Assembly (NCBI GenBank): GCA_964584415.1
Contig: CAZOZX010000026.1
Location: 1 to 22,148, forward strand
DNA: 22,148 nucleotides
DNA from: PHAA01 sp964584415
GTDB taxonomy: Bacteria > Bacillota > Syntrophomonadia > Syntrophomonadales > Syntrophomonadaceae
Direction of reading: 5' to 3'
Positions within the stretch are counted from its first letter, which is position 1. Each line of letters starts with the position of its first letter. Below the pieces are notes generated by a model. It did no database searches and was not told the DNA's origin. It saw only the letters and a program-made list of their open reading frames with translations. Of the stretch, positions 13,629-20,584 are shown in pieces. A program made the translations under genes and the position numbers.

Positions 13629-14369
13629 GTGTTTGTGCCGGGATCAAAGGTAACGGCAGGGGATTGGGGCCGCCGCGAATATCCCCAATTGACTGCGCAG
13701 GAGTACACAGTTCTGTTTTCTTACATGACCGATTCATATACCTGGGTAGTACTGGAGGAATTCCCCGACCGGAAGTTTAATGACAATGCATTTAGCGGGC
13801 AGAAGGGCGCCTCCTACTATGCGGTCAAGACCGTCGAGGGCGGATTCCTGATCACCGACACCAGGTATGTGCCCCAGCTGGTCCCCGACGCGGAGGTGCT
13901 GGACTATAAGGAAATGCCCAGTTACGACGATATGTGGAAATATTTTGCCGGTTGTGCGCTGTGCGGGAGCCGGATCGATTTCAGCCTTCCCGAGCAGGCT
14001 ATTCTCAAGACCGGGGACATGGTAGCCCTGCCGGTTTGCCCCTCCTGCCGTTTGGGCAGCCCGGGGCTCAATATGACCATAATCAGGGTTCCTGAACATC
14101 ATGAAGTAGGCATAGACTGGTGGGCGGAGCTCGGTTCATATGGGGAGAATATAGGCAGCCCCAACCTCAGCGACGAGATCCAACAGGAGATGGAGGATCA
14201 CTGCGAGGCCTGCGAGGGTACGGTGGAACGGCCGGATTGCAGCCCCGGTGAGTGCCCCTACTACTTGGTGGAAGATTACCTGGCCCTGAAGCACGCAAAC
14301 ATTTACCAGGAGATCAAGCAAAAGGTCGAGACCCGGCTGCTGCAGCATTCTACCCGAGCCCGCGAATAA
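13629..14369 (+). CDS. Cysteine-cluster (zinc ribbon-like) protein of unknown function
   Basis: A 246-aa protein from GTG at 13629, chosen because GGGGG (13617-13621) lies 7 nt upstream; a GTG 39 bases earlier has none and would add a Lys-rich tail. The N-terminal 100 residues form an aromatic-rich beta/alpha domain (EYTVLFSYMTDSYTWVVLEE, YYAVKTVEGGFLITDTRYVP). Next comes a four-Cys cluster, CALC (109/112) and CPSC (137/140), of zinc-ribbon form with a strand pair between. A second Cys group, CEAC (192/195), C204 and C209, sits in an acidic stretch before a helical C-terminus (YQEIKQKVETRLLQ). No catalytic motif is seen. Two metal sites are inferred from the Cys spacing. The stop codon is immediately followed by a 27-bp repeat and then a hairpin terminator. 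It follows the GGCT-like gene by 185 nt and may share its transcript. Confidence 0.75.
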   Translation: MFVPGSKVTAGDWGRREYPQLTAQEYTVLFSYMTDSYTWVVLEEFPDRKFNDNAFSGQKGASYYAVKTVEGGFLITDTRYVPQLVPDAEVLDYKEMPSYDDMWKYFAGCALCGSRIDFSLPEQAILKTGDMVALPVCPSCRLGSPGLNMTIIRVPEHHEVGIDWWAELGSYGENIGSPNLSDEIQQEMEDHCEACEGTVERPDCSPGECPYYLVEDYLALKHANIYQEIKQKVETRLLQHSTRARE

Positions 14370-14396
14370 CAGGCACGGGGACGGTTCTGTTGCCTG
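14370..14396 (+). repeat. Dispersed 27-bp palindromic repeat, copy 5 (abuts stop codon)
   Basis: CAGGCA, C, GGGGACGGTTCTG, TTGCCTG, beginning at the base after the TAA stop (14367-14369) of the Cys-cluster gene. Confidence 0.85.
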
Positions 14397-14422
14397 GTTA
14401 CACGTGGTTGTTGCACTATAAA

Positions 14423-14455
14423 CGCCGATCAGTTTTAGCTGACCGGCGCTTAATT
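14423..14455 (+). terminator. Intrinsic terminator
   Basis: CGCCGATCAG pairs with CTGACCGGCG (9 of 10 pairs, one A-C mismatch) around TTTTAG, followed by CTTAATTAT. The weak T tract lowers the score, but it lies between convergent genes. Confidence 0.55.
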
Positions 14456-14478
14456 ATGATATGAATTAGAACTGGAGT

Positions 14479-14880
14479 TTATTGATCGATTCTCTTGCCG
14501 GCATTGCGGCCGGGCTTGACGCTGTAGATCTCATCTATCGGAACTGCCACTGCTGCCAGGGGCTTGGGCCGGCCCGCTTCCTCAGCATCCTTGACCATCT
14601 GGTCGAAGATTGGCCCGCTGGTATGTACCTGGGGAGTGCCCATAAAGCGGAATCCGTCCGGTAACCGACGGTCCACCACGGTTACGGCCACCTTGGAACC
14701 GTTTAATACATTCTGGTGGGTCTGGCCGCCGAAACCCTCCATGTATACGAGGGTTTCATCATCCAGGGCTCGTATCGAGCCTTTGGGTACGACGTTGGGG
14801 ATTCCCTCACTGTTGACGGTACCGACAAAACTCTGCTGGGATGCGATCATATCCTTCATCTCCTGAGTAAGCTTGGCCAA
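14479..14880 (-). CDS. Pyridoxamine 5'-phosphate oxidase-fold (flavin split-barrel) protein
   Basis: A 133-aa split-barrel protein of the FMN/F420-binding pyridoxamine-oxidase-like group. TTG at 14880 is chosen because AAGGAGG ends 8 nt upstream and gives the typical MAKLTQEMKDMI opening; the upstream frame extension has no such site. SFVGTVNSEGIPNVVPKG (about 17-34) is the first barrel hairpin, and LVYMEGFGGQTHQNV the flavin-binding region seen in this family. The C-terminal third (KPGRNAGKRI) is basic. Small proteins of this group bind FMN and reduce various substrates or act as flavin-binding sensors; the substrate is unknown. It follows the M50 protease gene by 50 nt on the same strand, so the two probably form an operon. 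Confidence 0.82.
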   Translation of the reverse strand: MAKLTQEMKDMIASQQSFVGTVNSEGIPNVVPKGSIRALDDETLVYMEGFGGQTHQNVLNGSKVAVTVVDRRLPDGFRFMGTPQVHTSGPIFDQMVKDAEEAGRPKPLAAVAVPIDEIYSVKPGRNAGKRIDQ

Positions 14881-14930
14881 ATTGACACCCTCCTTTCCTA
14901 GATTAATTTTCCTTATAATCCAGGCACTTG

Positions 14931-15680
14931 TCAATCCGGCTTAAGACCTTCAGCAAAACCGGCATCCTGATCTCCTTTAAAGCCGGACTGGGACAAGCGA
15001 TGCACATACCACCCGTTGAACACCAGCCAGACCGCGATCAAATATTCTCCCGCCGGGATCAAATATAAACCTCCTAAAATCATGATATAGCCACATATAT
15101 CGCCGGTCATAGCCGCGATTTTGGTTGCGCTTTGGCAGTTTCCATTAAAGCGCCATATCAGTGCCCGCAATACTCTGCCGCCATCCAGGGGGAAAATCGG
15201 GACCATATTGAAAAGCACCAAGATAATATTGACGTAGGCACCATAATTGAGCGCCATTATTACGGACTCAGGGACGTGAAGCCAACCCAGGATTTTGGCC
15301 AGCAATATCAAAGCCAGGAATAAGAACAGGTTAATTGCAGGACCGGCCAGAGCCATAAGCAGGTCAGTCACCGCCCGATCCGGAAAGCCCTCGACCTGAG
15401 TTTTCCCTCCAAAAATAAATAATGATATTTTCTCAACCCGCAATCCCAGTATATTCGACACCAGGGCGTGCGCCATTTCATGAACCAAAATTGCAACAAA
15501 AAGCATAAAGGTTACAACCGCTGCGACCACCCATCGGGCAGGAGGATTCCAGGTGGGATTAGTATAGGGAAACAGCATAATTGCCAACAAAGACGCAAAA
15601 AGACCCAGGATCAACACCAAGCCGAAATCAGTTTTTATTTGGATACCTCTAAAGCTGCCTAATCCAAAAGAGCCTTTCAT
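14931..15680 (-). CDS. Site-2 protease-like M50 zinc metalloprotease
   Basis: A 249-aa membrane protein with about six helices. HEMAH (67-71) is the HExxH zinc motif inside a membrane helix (FVAILVHEMAHALVSNILGL), with catalytic E68, and NMVPIFPLDGGRV (158-170) holds the third ligand D166 in the family's NPxPxxPLDGGR-like segment. AGPAINLFLFL follows the usual position after the first core helix. M50/site-2 proteases cleave membrane-spanning anti-sigma factors or signal peptides inside the bilayer; substrate unknown. There are no CBS or PDZ domains, so this is the short form. ATG at 15680 follows AAAGGGAGG by 7-8 nt. It probably leads a two-gene operon with the split-barrel gene. It ends 50 nt before that start. 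Confidence 0.92.
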   Translation of the reverse strand: MKGSFGLGSFRGIQIKTDFGLVLILGLFASLLAIMLFPYTNPTWNPPARWVVAAVVTFMLFVAILVHEMAHALVSNILGLRVEKISLFIFGGKTQVEGFPDRAVTDLLMALAGPAINLFLFLALILLAKILGWLHVPESVIMALNYGAYVNIILVLFNMVPIFPLDGGRVLRALIWRFNGNCQSATKIAAMTGDICGYIMILGGLYLIPAGEYLIAVWLVFNGWYVHRLSQSGFKGDQDAGFAEGLKPD

Positions 15681-16141
15681 GGGATTACCTCCCTTTACTT
15701 CATGCCGGCATTTATTATCGAGAGCGGTAATGATATATGATTGCGATGAAGATTGGGCGGATGAATTTTAATCAGAAGCTAAAGAATGGGTATCATACCC
15801 GGGTCAAGGGTGATGATGCAATCGGCCAAGAAAAAATATGATTATAATAATTAATGAAATAAATCGCCGAAAGATGACTGATAGGGAAAATTCTTTGACA
15901 TTTGAATTTAGTTTCCGGGTTGAACTCCTTATCCATCCCAACATCCGATTACTATGATTCTCTCCCTGTTCACACCTGATTAAACAGGACCGCGCAGGCA
16001 AGAGCAGGCACGGGGACGGTTCTGATGCCTGCACGCTGGCGAACCCCCTTTTTTGCCACTCGACTGGAGTGATAGGCGGACGAAGAAAGTTACATACTAA
16101 TTGATGAACAGATTTAATCATCATTTAGTGGGGCAGCCAAG
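15681..16141. other. Gene-free divergent interval
   Basis: 461 bases between the M50 gene (minus) and the gene at 16142 (plus). It contains one dispersed 27-bp repeat (16005-16031) and a small hairpin GGGTATCATACCC near 15788. TTGACA at 15896 has no matching -10 at 17 bp. No convincing gene or RNA seen. Confidence 0.5.
16005..16031 (+). repeat. Dispersed 27-bp palindromic repeat, copy 6
   Basis: CAGGCA, C, GGGGACGGTTCTG, ATGCCTG: the same as copy 5 except A for T at the start of the right arm. It lies in the middle of the divergent gap, away from a stop codon. Confidence 0.85.
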
Positions 16142-16636
16142 ATGAGTAATTTTTATGAAGATGACAGCGGCGCTATTGGATGGCGCGGAGTGTTTCCAGA
16201 TAACCATTTGGAAACCGGGTTCCTAAATTATTGGGCGATTTATCCGCGCTTGATAGTGGATAATCACAGGTTGCGGAGCCGGGTGGAAATGGCCGATCGG
16301 GCAGTTGCGCGGTTGGAAGAGGCTTTTTATGACGGCCGGCTGGAAATGGTTTCGGTTGATGATGAGCCGTTCATGCGCACCCTGAAACTGGTCCGGGCCT
16401 ACCTGCAAGCCAGGTCTTGCCTGGGTGAACAGCAAAGCCCCGTTAAGCAAGGAGACCTAAAACAGAATTCAGAACCTTCAGTGCAGGCTTCGCGGCACTT
16501 CACAGTTACTTTGGAAGCTTTTAAAAGGATACAGGCGGAAAATAAGGTCCTGCAGAAAGTGGCCTGGGTGGGACATTGGCTGCGCACCGACCCGCTGGCC
16601 ATGGTGGTGTGGTATCAAGAAGCGGGGAGCCGGTAA
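16142..16636 (+). CDS. VDDEPFM-type protein, paralog 1 (unknown function)
   Basis: A 164-aa protein paralogous to the gene at 21568. The shared core reads IYP, then N..L, then ADRA, then YDGRLEMVSVDDEPFMRTLK (a 20-residue identity-rich block), RAY, AR and LG, and near the C-terminus LRTDPLAMVVWYQ. The middle (about 95-130) diverges. No membrane segment; predicted helical, with a short linker in the middle. I do not recognise the family and see no catalytic signature; the conserved VDDEPFM could be a structural turn. ATG at 16142 follows GTGGGG by 8 nt. The stop codon lies in the loop of a strong hairpin. The gene converges on the SHOCT gene. Confidence 0.75.
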   Translation: MSNFYEDDSGAIGWRGVFPDNHLETGFLNYWAIYPRLIVDNHRLRSRVEMADRAVARLEEAFYDGRLEMVSVDDEPFMRTLKLVRAYLQARSCLGEQQSPVKQGDLKQNSEPSVQASRHFTVTLEAFKRIQAENKVLQKVAWVGHWLRTDPLAMVVWYQEAGSR

Positions 16637-16655
16637 GCTCCCCGCATTCAGTAGT
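16622..16655 (+). terminator. Hairpin overlapping the stop codon of the gene at 16142
   Basis: GCGGGGAGC (16622-16630) pairs perfectly with GCTCCCCGC (16637-16645); the loop CGGTAA contains the TAA stop. The following sequence is AT-rich but lacks a tight T run, so it may be a terminator or a 3'-end stabilising hairpin. Confidence 0.6.
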
Positions 16656-16670
16656 TTATTTTACTGCTAT

Positions 16671-16934
16671 TTATCCTTCCAGGTCGGCTCTCTTCTGCTT
16701 GAATTCTTCCGCCTCGATCTCACCGCGGGCATATCTTTCCTGCAGTATTTGCAGGGCTGAACTCGCTTTGGTCTTGGTTTGATCCATCCGGTCAAGGTAG
16801 CGGTTGGCGAACTTCACTACCAGGAAAATAACCAGAACCCACAGCAAAACATGAATAAACATGGAACCTACCCCCATCCACCAGAAGTCGCCTCTGGCCA
16901 GAAAATCCCCTCCGGGCCAATAATAGTGCATCAT
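16671..16934 (-). CDS. SHOCT domain membrane protein
   Basis: An 87-aa protein with a short aromatic N-terminus, one membrane helix (25-41, FIHVLLWVLVIFLVVKF), a basic linker and a C-terminal SHOCT domain (58-85: LQILQERYARGEIEAEEFKQ with the L..RYA.GEI..EEF.. pattern). SHOCT is a short helical-hairpin domain often found on membrane-anchored proteins and thought to mediate oligomerisation; partner unknown. ATG at 16934 follows AAGGAGG by 8 nt; a second ATG is adjacent. A palindrome (16977-16995) lies 43 bases upstream. The gene is convergent with 16142 and 139 nt downstream of the HK gene end on the same strand. It could form the tail of that transcript, but its own operator argues for separate control. 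Confidence 0.88.
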   Translation of the reverse strand: MMHYYWPGGDFLARGDFWWMGVGSMFIHVLLWVLVIFLVVKFANRYLDRMDQTKTKASSALQILQERYARGEIEAEEFKQKRADLEG

Positions 16935-16976
16935 ATCGCTTGCCTCCTTACTTTGGCTATTCGGGCTGCTGCTAAG

Positions 16977-16995
16977 AACTGATAGTGTATCAGTT
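16977..16995 (-). promoter_or_regulatory. Operator-like palindrome upstream of the SHOCT gene
   Basis: AACTGATA-GTG-TATCAGTT is a perfect 8-3-8 inverted repeat. A possible minus-strand -10 (TATAGA) sits just before it, placing the transcription start inside the palindrome, as expected for a repressor site. Followed on the plus strand by TTTTCT, so a weak terminator is an alternative. Confidence 0.45.
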
Positions 16996-17083
16996 TTCTA
17001 TAATGTACCATGGAATTGTGAAGAAATTATGAAAACGCATAGAAATACTTGGCAGGCAAATCAAAGGCTGGGTGCTTTACCCC

Positions 17084-17110
17084 CAGGCAACAGAACCGTC
17101 CCCTTGCCTG
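17084..17110 (-). repeat. Dispersed 27-bp palindromic repeat, copy 7 (abuts stop codon)
   Basis: On the minus strand CAGGCAAGGGGACGG, TTCTG, TTGCCTG, starting at the base after the TAA stop (17113-17111) of the PocR kinase gene. The join creates the perfect palindrome CCTGTTAACAGG (17107-17118). Confidence 0.85.
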
Positions 17111-19483
17111 TTAACAGGCTACTGTTATTGGGAAACGTACCAGGACATTGGTGCCGGAGGTATCGGATACGATATCGATATCGGCATAATGGCGGGCGGC
17201 AATCCGGTAACAAACCGCCAAACCCAAACCGGTTCCTTCATCTTTGGTGGTAACGAATGGGGTTCCCAGCTTATCTATAATTTCAGGATCTACACCAGTG
17301 CCCTGGTCTTGTATGGACAAAACCATATTCTCGTCTTCCTGGTAGGTTTTGATGGTGACGGTGCCGCCGTCATCCATGGCTTCGAGACCATTGTTGGCAA
17401 GGTTTAGGACCAGCTGGCGTATTTCTTTCTCATCCAGCATCAGAACCGGATCGGGGTTTAAATCCAGCTCGATTTGTTTATCCTGCATGGTTGCATTGGC
17501 CTCCAGCAAAGGTTTGATATTCTTGATTATTTTGTTTAGATTTTTCGGTTTCAGTTCAACAATTTTATCTTTGGCCAGAGAAAGGAATTCGGTAATGATG
17601 GCATTGGCGCGATCCAGCTCCTCGATCATCAATCGCATGAATTCCTGGTCTTCCTGGTATTTGCTTTCAAACATCTGCAGGAATCCACGCACGGTGGTCA
17701 TGGGGTTGCGGATTTCATGCCCGATACTGGCGGCCATTTCGCCGATCAGGTTTAAACGGTCCAACTTGGCCACTTCAGCCTGAATTTGGCGGAGTTCGGT
17801 TATATCATGGATGGTGATCAATATACATTCCTGCCCGGCTATATCTACCAGCGCTGCGGACAACAAACCATTACGTTTTTGTTTTGATTTGGTGAAAAAT
17901 TCAATATCGATGTTTTGAATCACCTTTTCGGTCATAAAAAGTTCTCTCATATCATTGTGGATCTCCGAAACCCGCGAGGAAAGTTCGCATTCCCGCCAAC
18001 TGATCCCCAGTACTTCCTCGCGTTGATAGTCCATAACCTGGCATAAGGTTTGGTTTACGTCTATGAATCTATACTCAGGGAGCGACAGGATAGCCATAAT
18101 GGAGGGACTATTCTGAAAAGCGGTGAAGAATTTGGCTTCAGCAGCCTTGAGGGATTGTACCATAGATTTCCGTTCGGTTATATCCTTGCAATCGCTAAGA
18201 ACATGCGGTTTACCATTGATGTCGATTATCTCTGCCGATACCAAATAGGTTTTGACAGTCCCTGATTTCATGCGCAGCTGAACCTCAAAGTCATCAAACT
18301 CACCATTAAAAATCAGTTGTTCCAGCATAAAATTGCGCTCTTCCGGGACCACCCAGATACCCAGATCGTCTATAGAATGGCCAATTGCTTCCGAGCGGGT
18401 GTACCCGGTGTCTGACAGAAAAGAATCATTTACTTCTACATAGTATCCATCCATCGTTGAAATGGTAAGCCAGTCAGGATTGATATGAAAGGCCTTGGAA
18501 AACTTATTCCTGGACTCCTGCAGGCATTTTTCGATTTGCTTGCGCTCAGTAATATCCCTATGGACACCGAGCAAATGGGGTATATCGCCAATAAATATTT
18601 TATCAAGCGAGGTTAGAAAGATCCTGACTTCCCCGGATTTCATACGGAAATAGGTCTCGATATTTCTTGCACAGCCAATGCGATTGATCTCTTCTAATAT
18701 CGCTTCGCGGTCCTTCCTGTCTAAATATACTCCCAATTCAAGGGCATCTAGACCGATTGCCTCTTTTTTTTCATAGCCTACTGTTTTTATCCAGGCATCA
18801 TTTACATCAACATAGCGTCCCGTCGCCAATTCGGTTACGGTAACCGGATCGGGAAAAGAATTAAAGGCTGTCATGAATTTATCCTCGGCTTCCTCCAACC
18901 GGCGCAATTTTTCTAAGCCCAGCGAAGCTACTACCTGTCCCAAGGTTACATAAAACTCCATGGTCGACTGGACTTGTTCTTCGCTGACAATGGGTACCTT
19001 GCGGAGAGCGTCTATGTATGCTTCCTCGTCAAACCCACATTCGCGCGCCTGTTGGCGGAAATATTCCTCGTCCGGGGGTTCATGGAAGAGCTGCCCGGTG
19101 AAAATCCCCGCCAAATAATGCCCATCCACAATAATAGGGGCGGCATAATCCATCAGCCCGTTGGGGCACTTATGCCCCATATAGATCCCTTCTTTCAGGT
19201 GGCGGTTCAGGTAACTGTCGCTATGATTACAGCCGCGCTCGGTGATCGGGCACATGCGGTGAAACTTGGTGCAGATGTCCGTCCAGCTGTTGGCTCCCAG
19301 AATGTCGTCTCCATCCACAACCGCGTAAAGCATGTTGGTTGAATCCAGCAGCTTTAGCAGCAGGGGAAGGTCTATCAGGTCGGAAAGCTTGTATTTTTGG
19401 GCCGTGCTTCCTGTATCGGTGTCAATCATCTTAAATTGCAGCTGTTGCTTCAATTGTTTCTCAGTCTTAGCCTCATCATTCAC
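17111..19483 (-). CDS. PocR-PAS3 soluble sensor histidine kinase
   Basis: A 790-aa kinase with no membrane segment, hence cytosolic. Order: a PocR sensory domain (about 31-195) with clustered Cys C71, C78, C85 and C106 (WTDICTKFHRMCPITERGC, HKCPNGLMDYAAPI); three PAS domains (about 200-318, 325-440 and 447-565), the first two closing with the PAC-type DITERK and the third with DITEL; the dimerisation/phosphoacceptor domain with SIGHEIRNP (H589); and the ATPase domain with the N-box NLANNGLEAM (694-703), DQGTG (726-730) and GTGLGL (750-755). It phosphorylates a partner response regulator that is not encoded in the window. PocR domains are proposed to bind small organic ligands such as hydrocarbon derivatives; the Cys set could hold metal or cofactor. 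GTG at 19483 follows GGAGGG by about 8 nt. The stop codon abuts a 27-bp repeat. Confidence 0.93.
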   Translation of the reverse strand: MNDEAKTEKQLKQQLQFKMIDTDTGSTAQKYKLSDLIDLPLLLKLLDSTNMLYAVVDGDDILGANSWTDICTKFHRMCPITERGCNHSDSYLNRHLKEGIYMGHKCPNGLMDYAAPIIVDGHYLAGIFTGQLFHEPPDEEYFRQQARECGFDEEAYIDALRKVPIVSEEQVQSTMEFYVTLGQVVASLGLEKLRRLEEAEDKFMTAFNSFPDPVTVTELATGRYVDVNDAWIKTVGYEKKEAIGLDALELGVYLDRKDREAILEEINRIGCARNIETYFRMKSGEVRIFLTSLDKIFIGDIPHLLGVHRDITERKQIEKCLQESRNKFSKAFHINPDWLTISTMDGYYVEVNDSFLSDTGYTRSEAIGHSIDDLGIWVVPEERNFMLEQLIFNGEFDDFEVQLRMKSGTVKTYLVSAEIIDINGKPHVLSDCKDITERKSMVQSLKAAEAKFFTAFQNSPSIMAILSLPEYRFIDVNQTLCQVMDYQREEVLGISWRECELSSRVSEIHNDMRELFMTEKVIQNIDIEFFTKSKQKRNGLLSAALVDIAGQECILITIHDITELRQIQAEVAKLDRLNLIGEMAASIGHEIRNPMTTVRGFLQMFESKYQEDQEFMRLMIEELDRANAIITEFLSLAKDKIVELKPKNLNKIIKNIKPLLEANATMQDKQIELDLNPDPVLMLDEKEIRQLVLNLANNGLEAMDDGGTVTIKTYQEDENMVLSIQDQGTGVDPEIIDKLGTPFVTTKDEGTGLGLAVCYRIAARHYADIDIVSDTSGTNVLVRFPITVAC

Positions 19484-20091
19484 CCCGGGTCCCTCCGTCT
19501 CAGCAAATTGTCCTCAATAAGGATAGCTGATTGGATTAGTAAAATTGGTCGAATTAGGTAACCTGTGAGAAAATTTGGCGTGATTAGGAACAAAGAGTCA
19601 GCTTTCGATGAGATTTCACTATTGGATATATGTAAAAATAGGAAATCCGGCAGAAATCTGTTTTAAGTTGTTAATATCAATGCTGTTGTGGGTGGTTCAA
19701 AACTTTCGACAAATACTTCGCTGACTCCCTAAAATGGATAGGATAATCTGACGGATTACAGGCCTGAGGGGAGAAATTTATGTTTTTTCTGAACGCCATT
19801 CTGATGCCATATATCAAGGGGACGGAGTTGTTAACAACTTCGGTATGCTGCTGTCATTTCATTTCTGGGCCTCCTTTTCGTTTACGGAACTTGGGCAATT
19901 TTCGTTTGTTCGCTCTGACTCAAAACCGAATACTATGCGAAAAGCGGTTTAACCTTCTTCTTATAAAGCTCCCCGTTTCTTGCCTTTTGGCTTTTGCAAT
20001 CACTGTACCTTATCCAATTTAAAAATTTCTTATGAAAATGCTCGTTCTCGGAAAAACTACTAGTAACTTTTTGAAAGTGGGGTTCTGTCGT
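19484..20091. other. Gene-free interval (608 bases)
   Basis: Holds no convincing gene. GAGTCAGC (19595-19602) and GCTGACTC (19720-19727) are complementary but far apart. An 80-codon frame at 19780 has a good ribosome binding site (GAGGGGAG) but includes a dispersed element in its 5' part and shows no protein-like pattern. Confidence 0.5.
19818..19838 (+). repeat. Variant dispersed element GGGGACG + GTTGTTAACAAC
   Basis: GGGGACGGAGTTGTTAACAAC, 20 of 21 bases identical to 9201-9221, with the 12-bp palindrome at its end. Confidence 0.55.
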
Positions 20092-20226
20092 ATGGATCTA
20101 ACCAAGACTGCCGCTGGTGATCGCGATAAGTTGGATATTGCTGATTTTGCTGAAGACATCGATGATTATTCCGAAGAGGAAAAGGAGCATCACAGCCATA
20201 AATCCCGGCCGGTCAGAAAAATCTAG
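20092..20226 (+). CDS. Acidic microprotein 1 (44 aa)
   Basis: A 44-codon frame from ATG at 20092, with AGTGGGG (20076-20082) 9 nt upstream. The centre, DKLDIADFAEDIDDYSEEEK, matches a similar stretch of the next gene (DDLDIANYIDDVEDYHEEKK): 10-12 of 20 positions identical, the rest mostly conservative. The C-terminus is His/Lys/Arg-rich (HHSHKSRPVRK). So each protein is an acidic helix-forming core with a basic tail, and no signal or membrane segment. Two tandem related copies make it very likely that both are real genes. No family is recognised. Function is unknown; partner-binding or inhibitor roles are typical of such proteins but not shown. Confidence 0.72.
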   Translation: MDLTKTAAGDRDKLDIADFAEDIDDYSEEEKEHHSHKSRPVRKI

Positions 20227-20305
20227 CCGGCTGCACGCTTAGCTGAGGGGGGCGCTCTATTAATATCGATCCGGAAAATATCTTTTTAGGAAGTGAGGTT
20301 AGGGA

Positions 20306-20431
20306 ATGGACGACAGTCATAAAATTGCCGCCGATGATACCGATGACCTGGACATCGCCAATTATATCGATGATGTAGAGGATTACCATGAGGAGAAAAA
20401 GGTCCACACCAGACCGCCAAAAAAAGGTTGA
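20306..20431 (+). CDS. Acidic microprotein 2 (41 aa), tandem paralog
   Basis: A 41-codon frame from ATG at 20306, 79 nt after the first microprotein, with GTGAGG about 8-10 nt upstream. It repeats the acidic core and carries a basic C-terminal tail (KKVHTRPPKKG). The duplication is recognisable only in the core; the N-terminus (MDDSHKIAADDTD) differs. Its TGA stop (20429-20431) is followed after one base by a 27-bp repeat, and a strong terminator lies 70 nt downstream, so both microproteins probably share one transcript. Family and function unknown. Confidence 0.72.
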   Translation: MDDSHKIAADDTDDLDIANYIDDVEDYHEEKKVHTRPPKKG

Positions 20432-20432
20432 C

Positions 20433-20459
20433 AAGGCAGGGGGACGGTTCTGTTGCCTG
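20433..20459 (+). repeat. Dispersed 27-bp palindromic repeat, copy 8 (abuts stop codon)
   Basis: AAGGCA, GGGGG, ACGGTTCTG, TTGCCTG, beginning one base after the stop of microprotein 2. The first base differs from consensus (A for C). Confidence 0.8.
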
Positions 20460-20501
20460 TTTTTAGTCCGGCCTAACCGGATATTATATTTTGACACCAA
20501 T

Positions 20502-20536
20502 AAGGGAGTGCAATCCGCTTGCGCTCCCTTTTGTCT
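20502..20536 (+). terminator. Intrinsic terminator
   Basis: AAGGGAGTGCAA (20502-20513) pairs with TTGCGCTCCCTT (12 bp with one T-G) around a TCCGC loop, followed by TTG and T-rich sequence. It lies at the end of the microprotein transcript and may also act on the OmpA-domain gene from the other side. Confidence 0.75.
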
Positions 20537-20584
20537 GTCATATATATTCAAGTAATCGTACTTAACTAGAGTAGTCTTCCTTTT

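Noticed and set aside
15804..16124. 106-codon minus-strand reading frame
   Set aside because: It spans a dispersed repeat copy and is low in protein-like features.
19780..20022. 80-codon reading frame with a good GAGGGGAG ribosome binding site
   Set aside because: Its fifth-to-twentieth codons are a dispersed element and the rest lacks coding character; possibly a remnant disrupted by the element.
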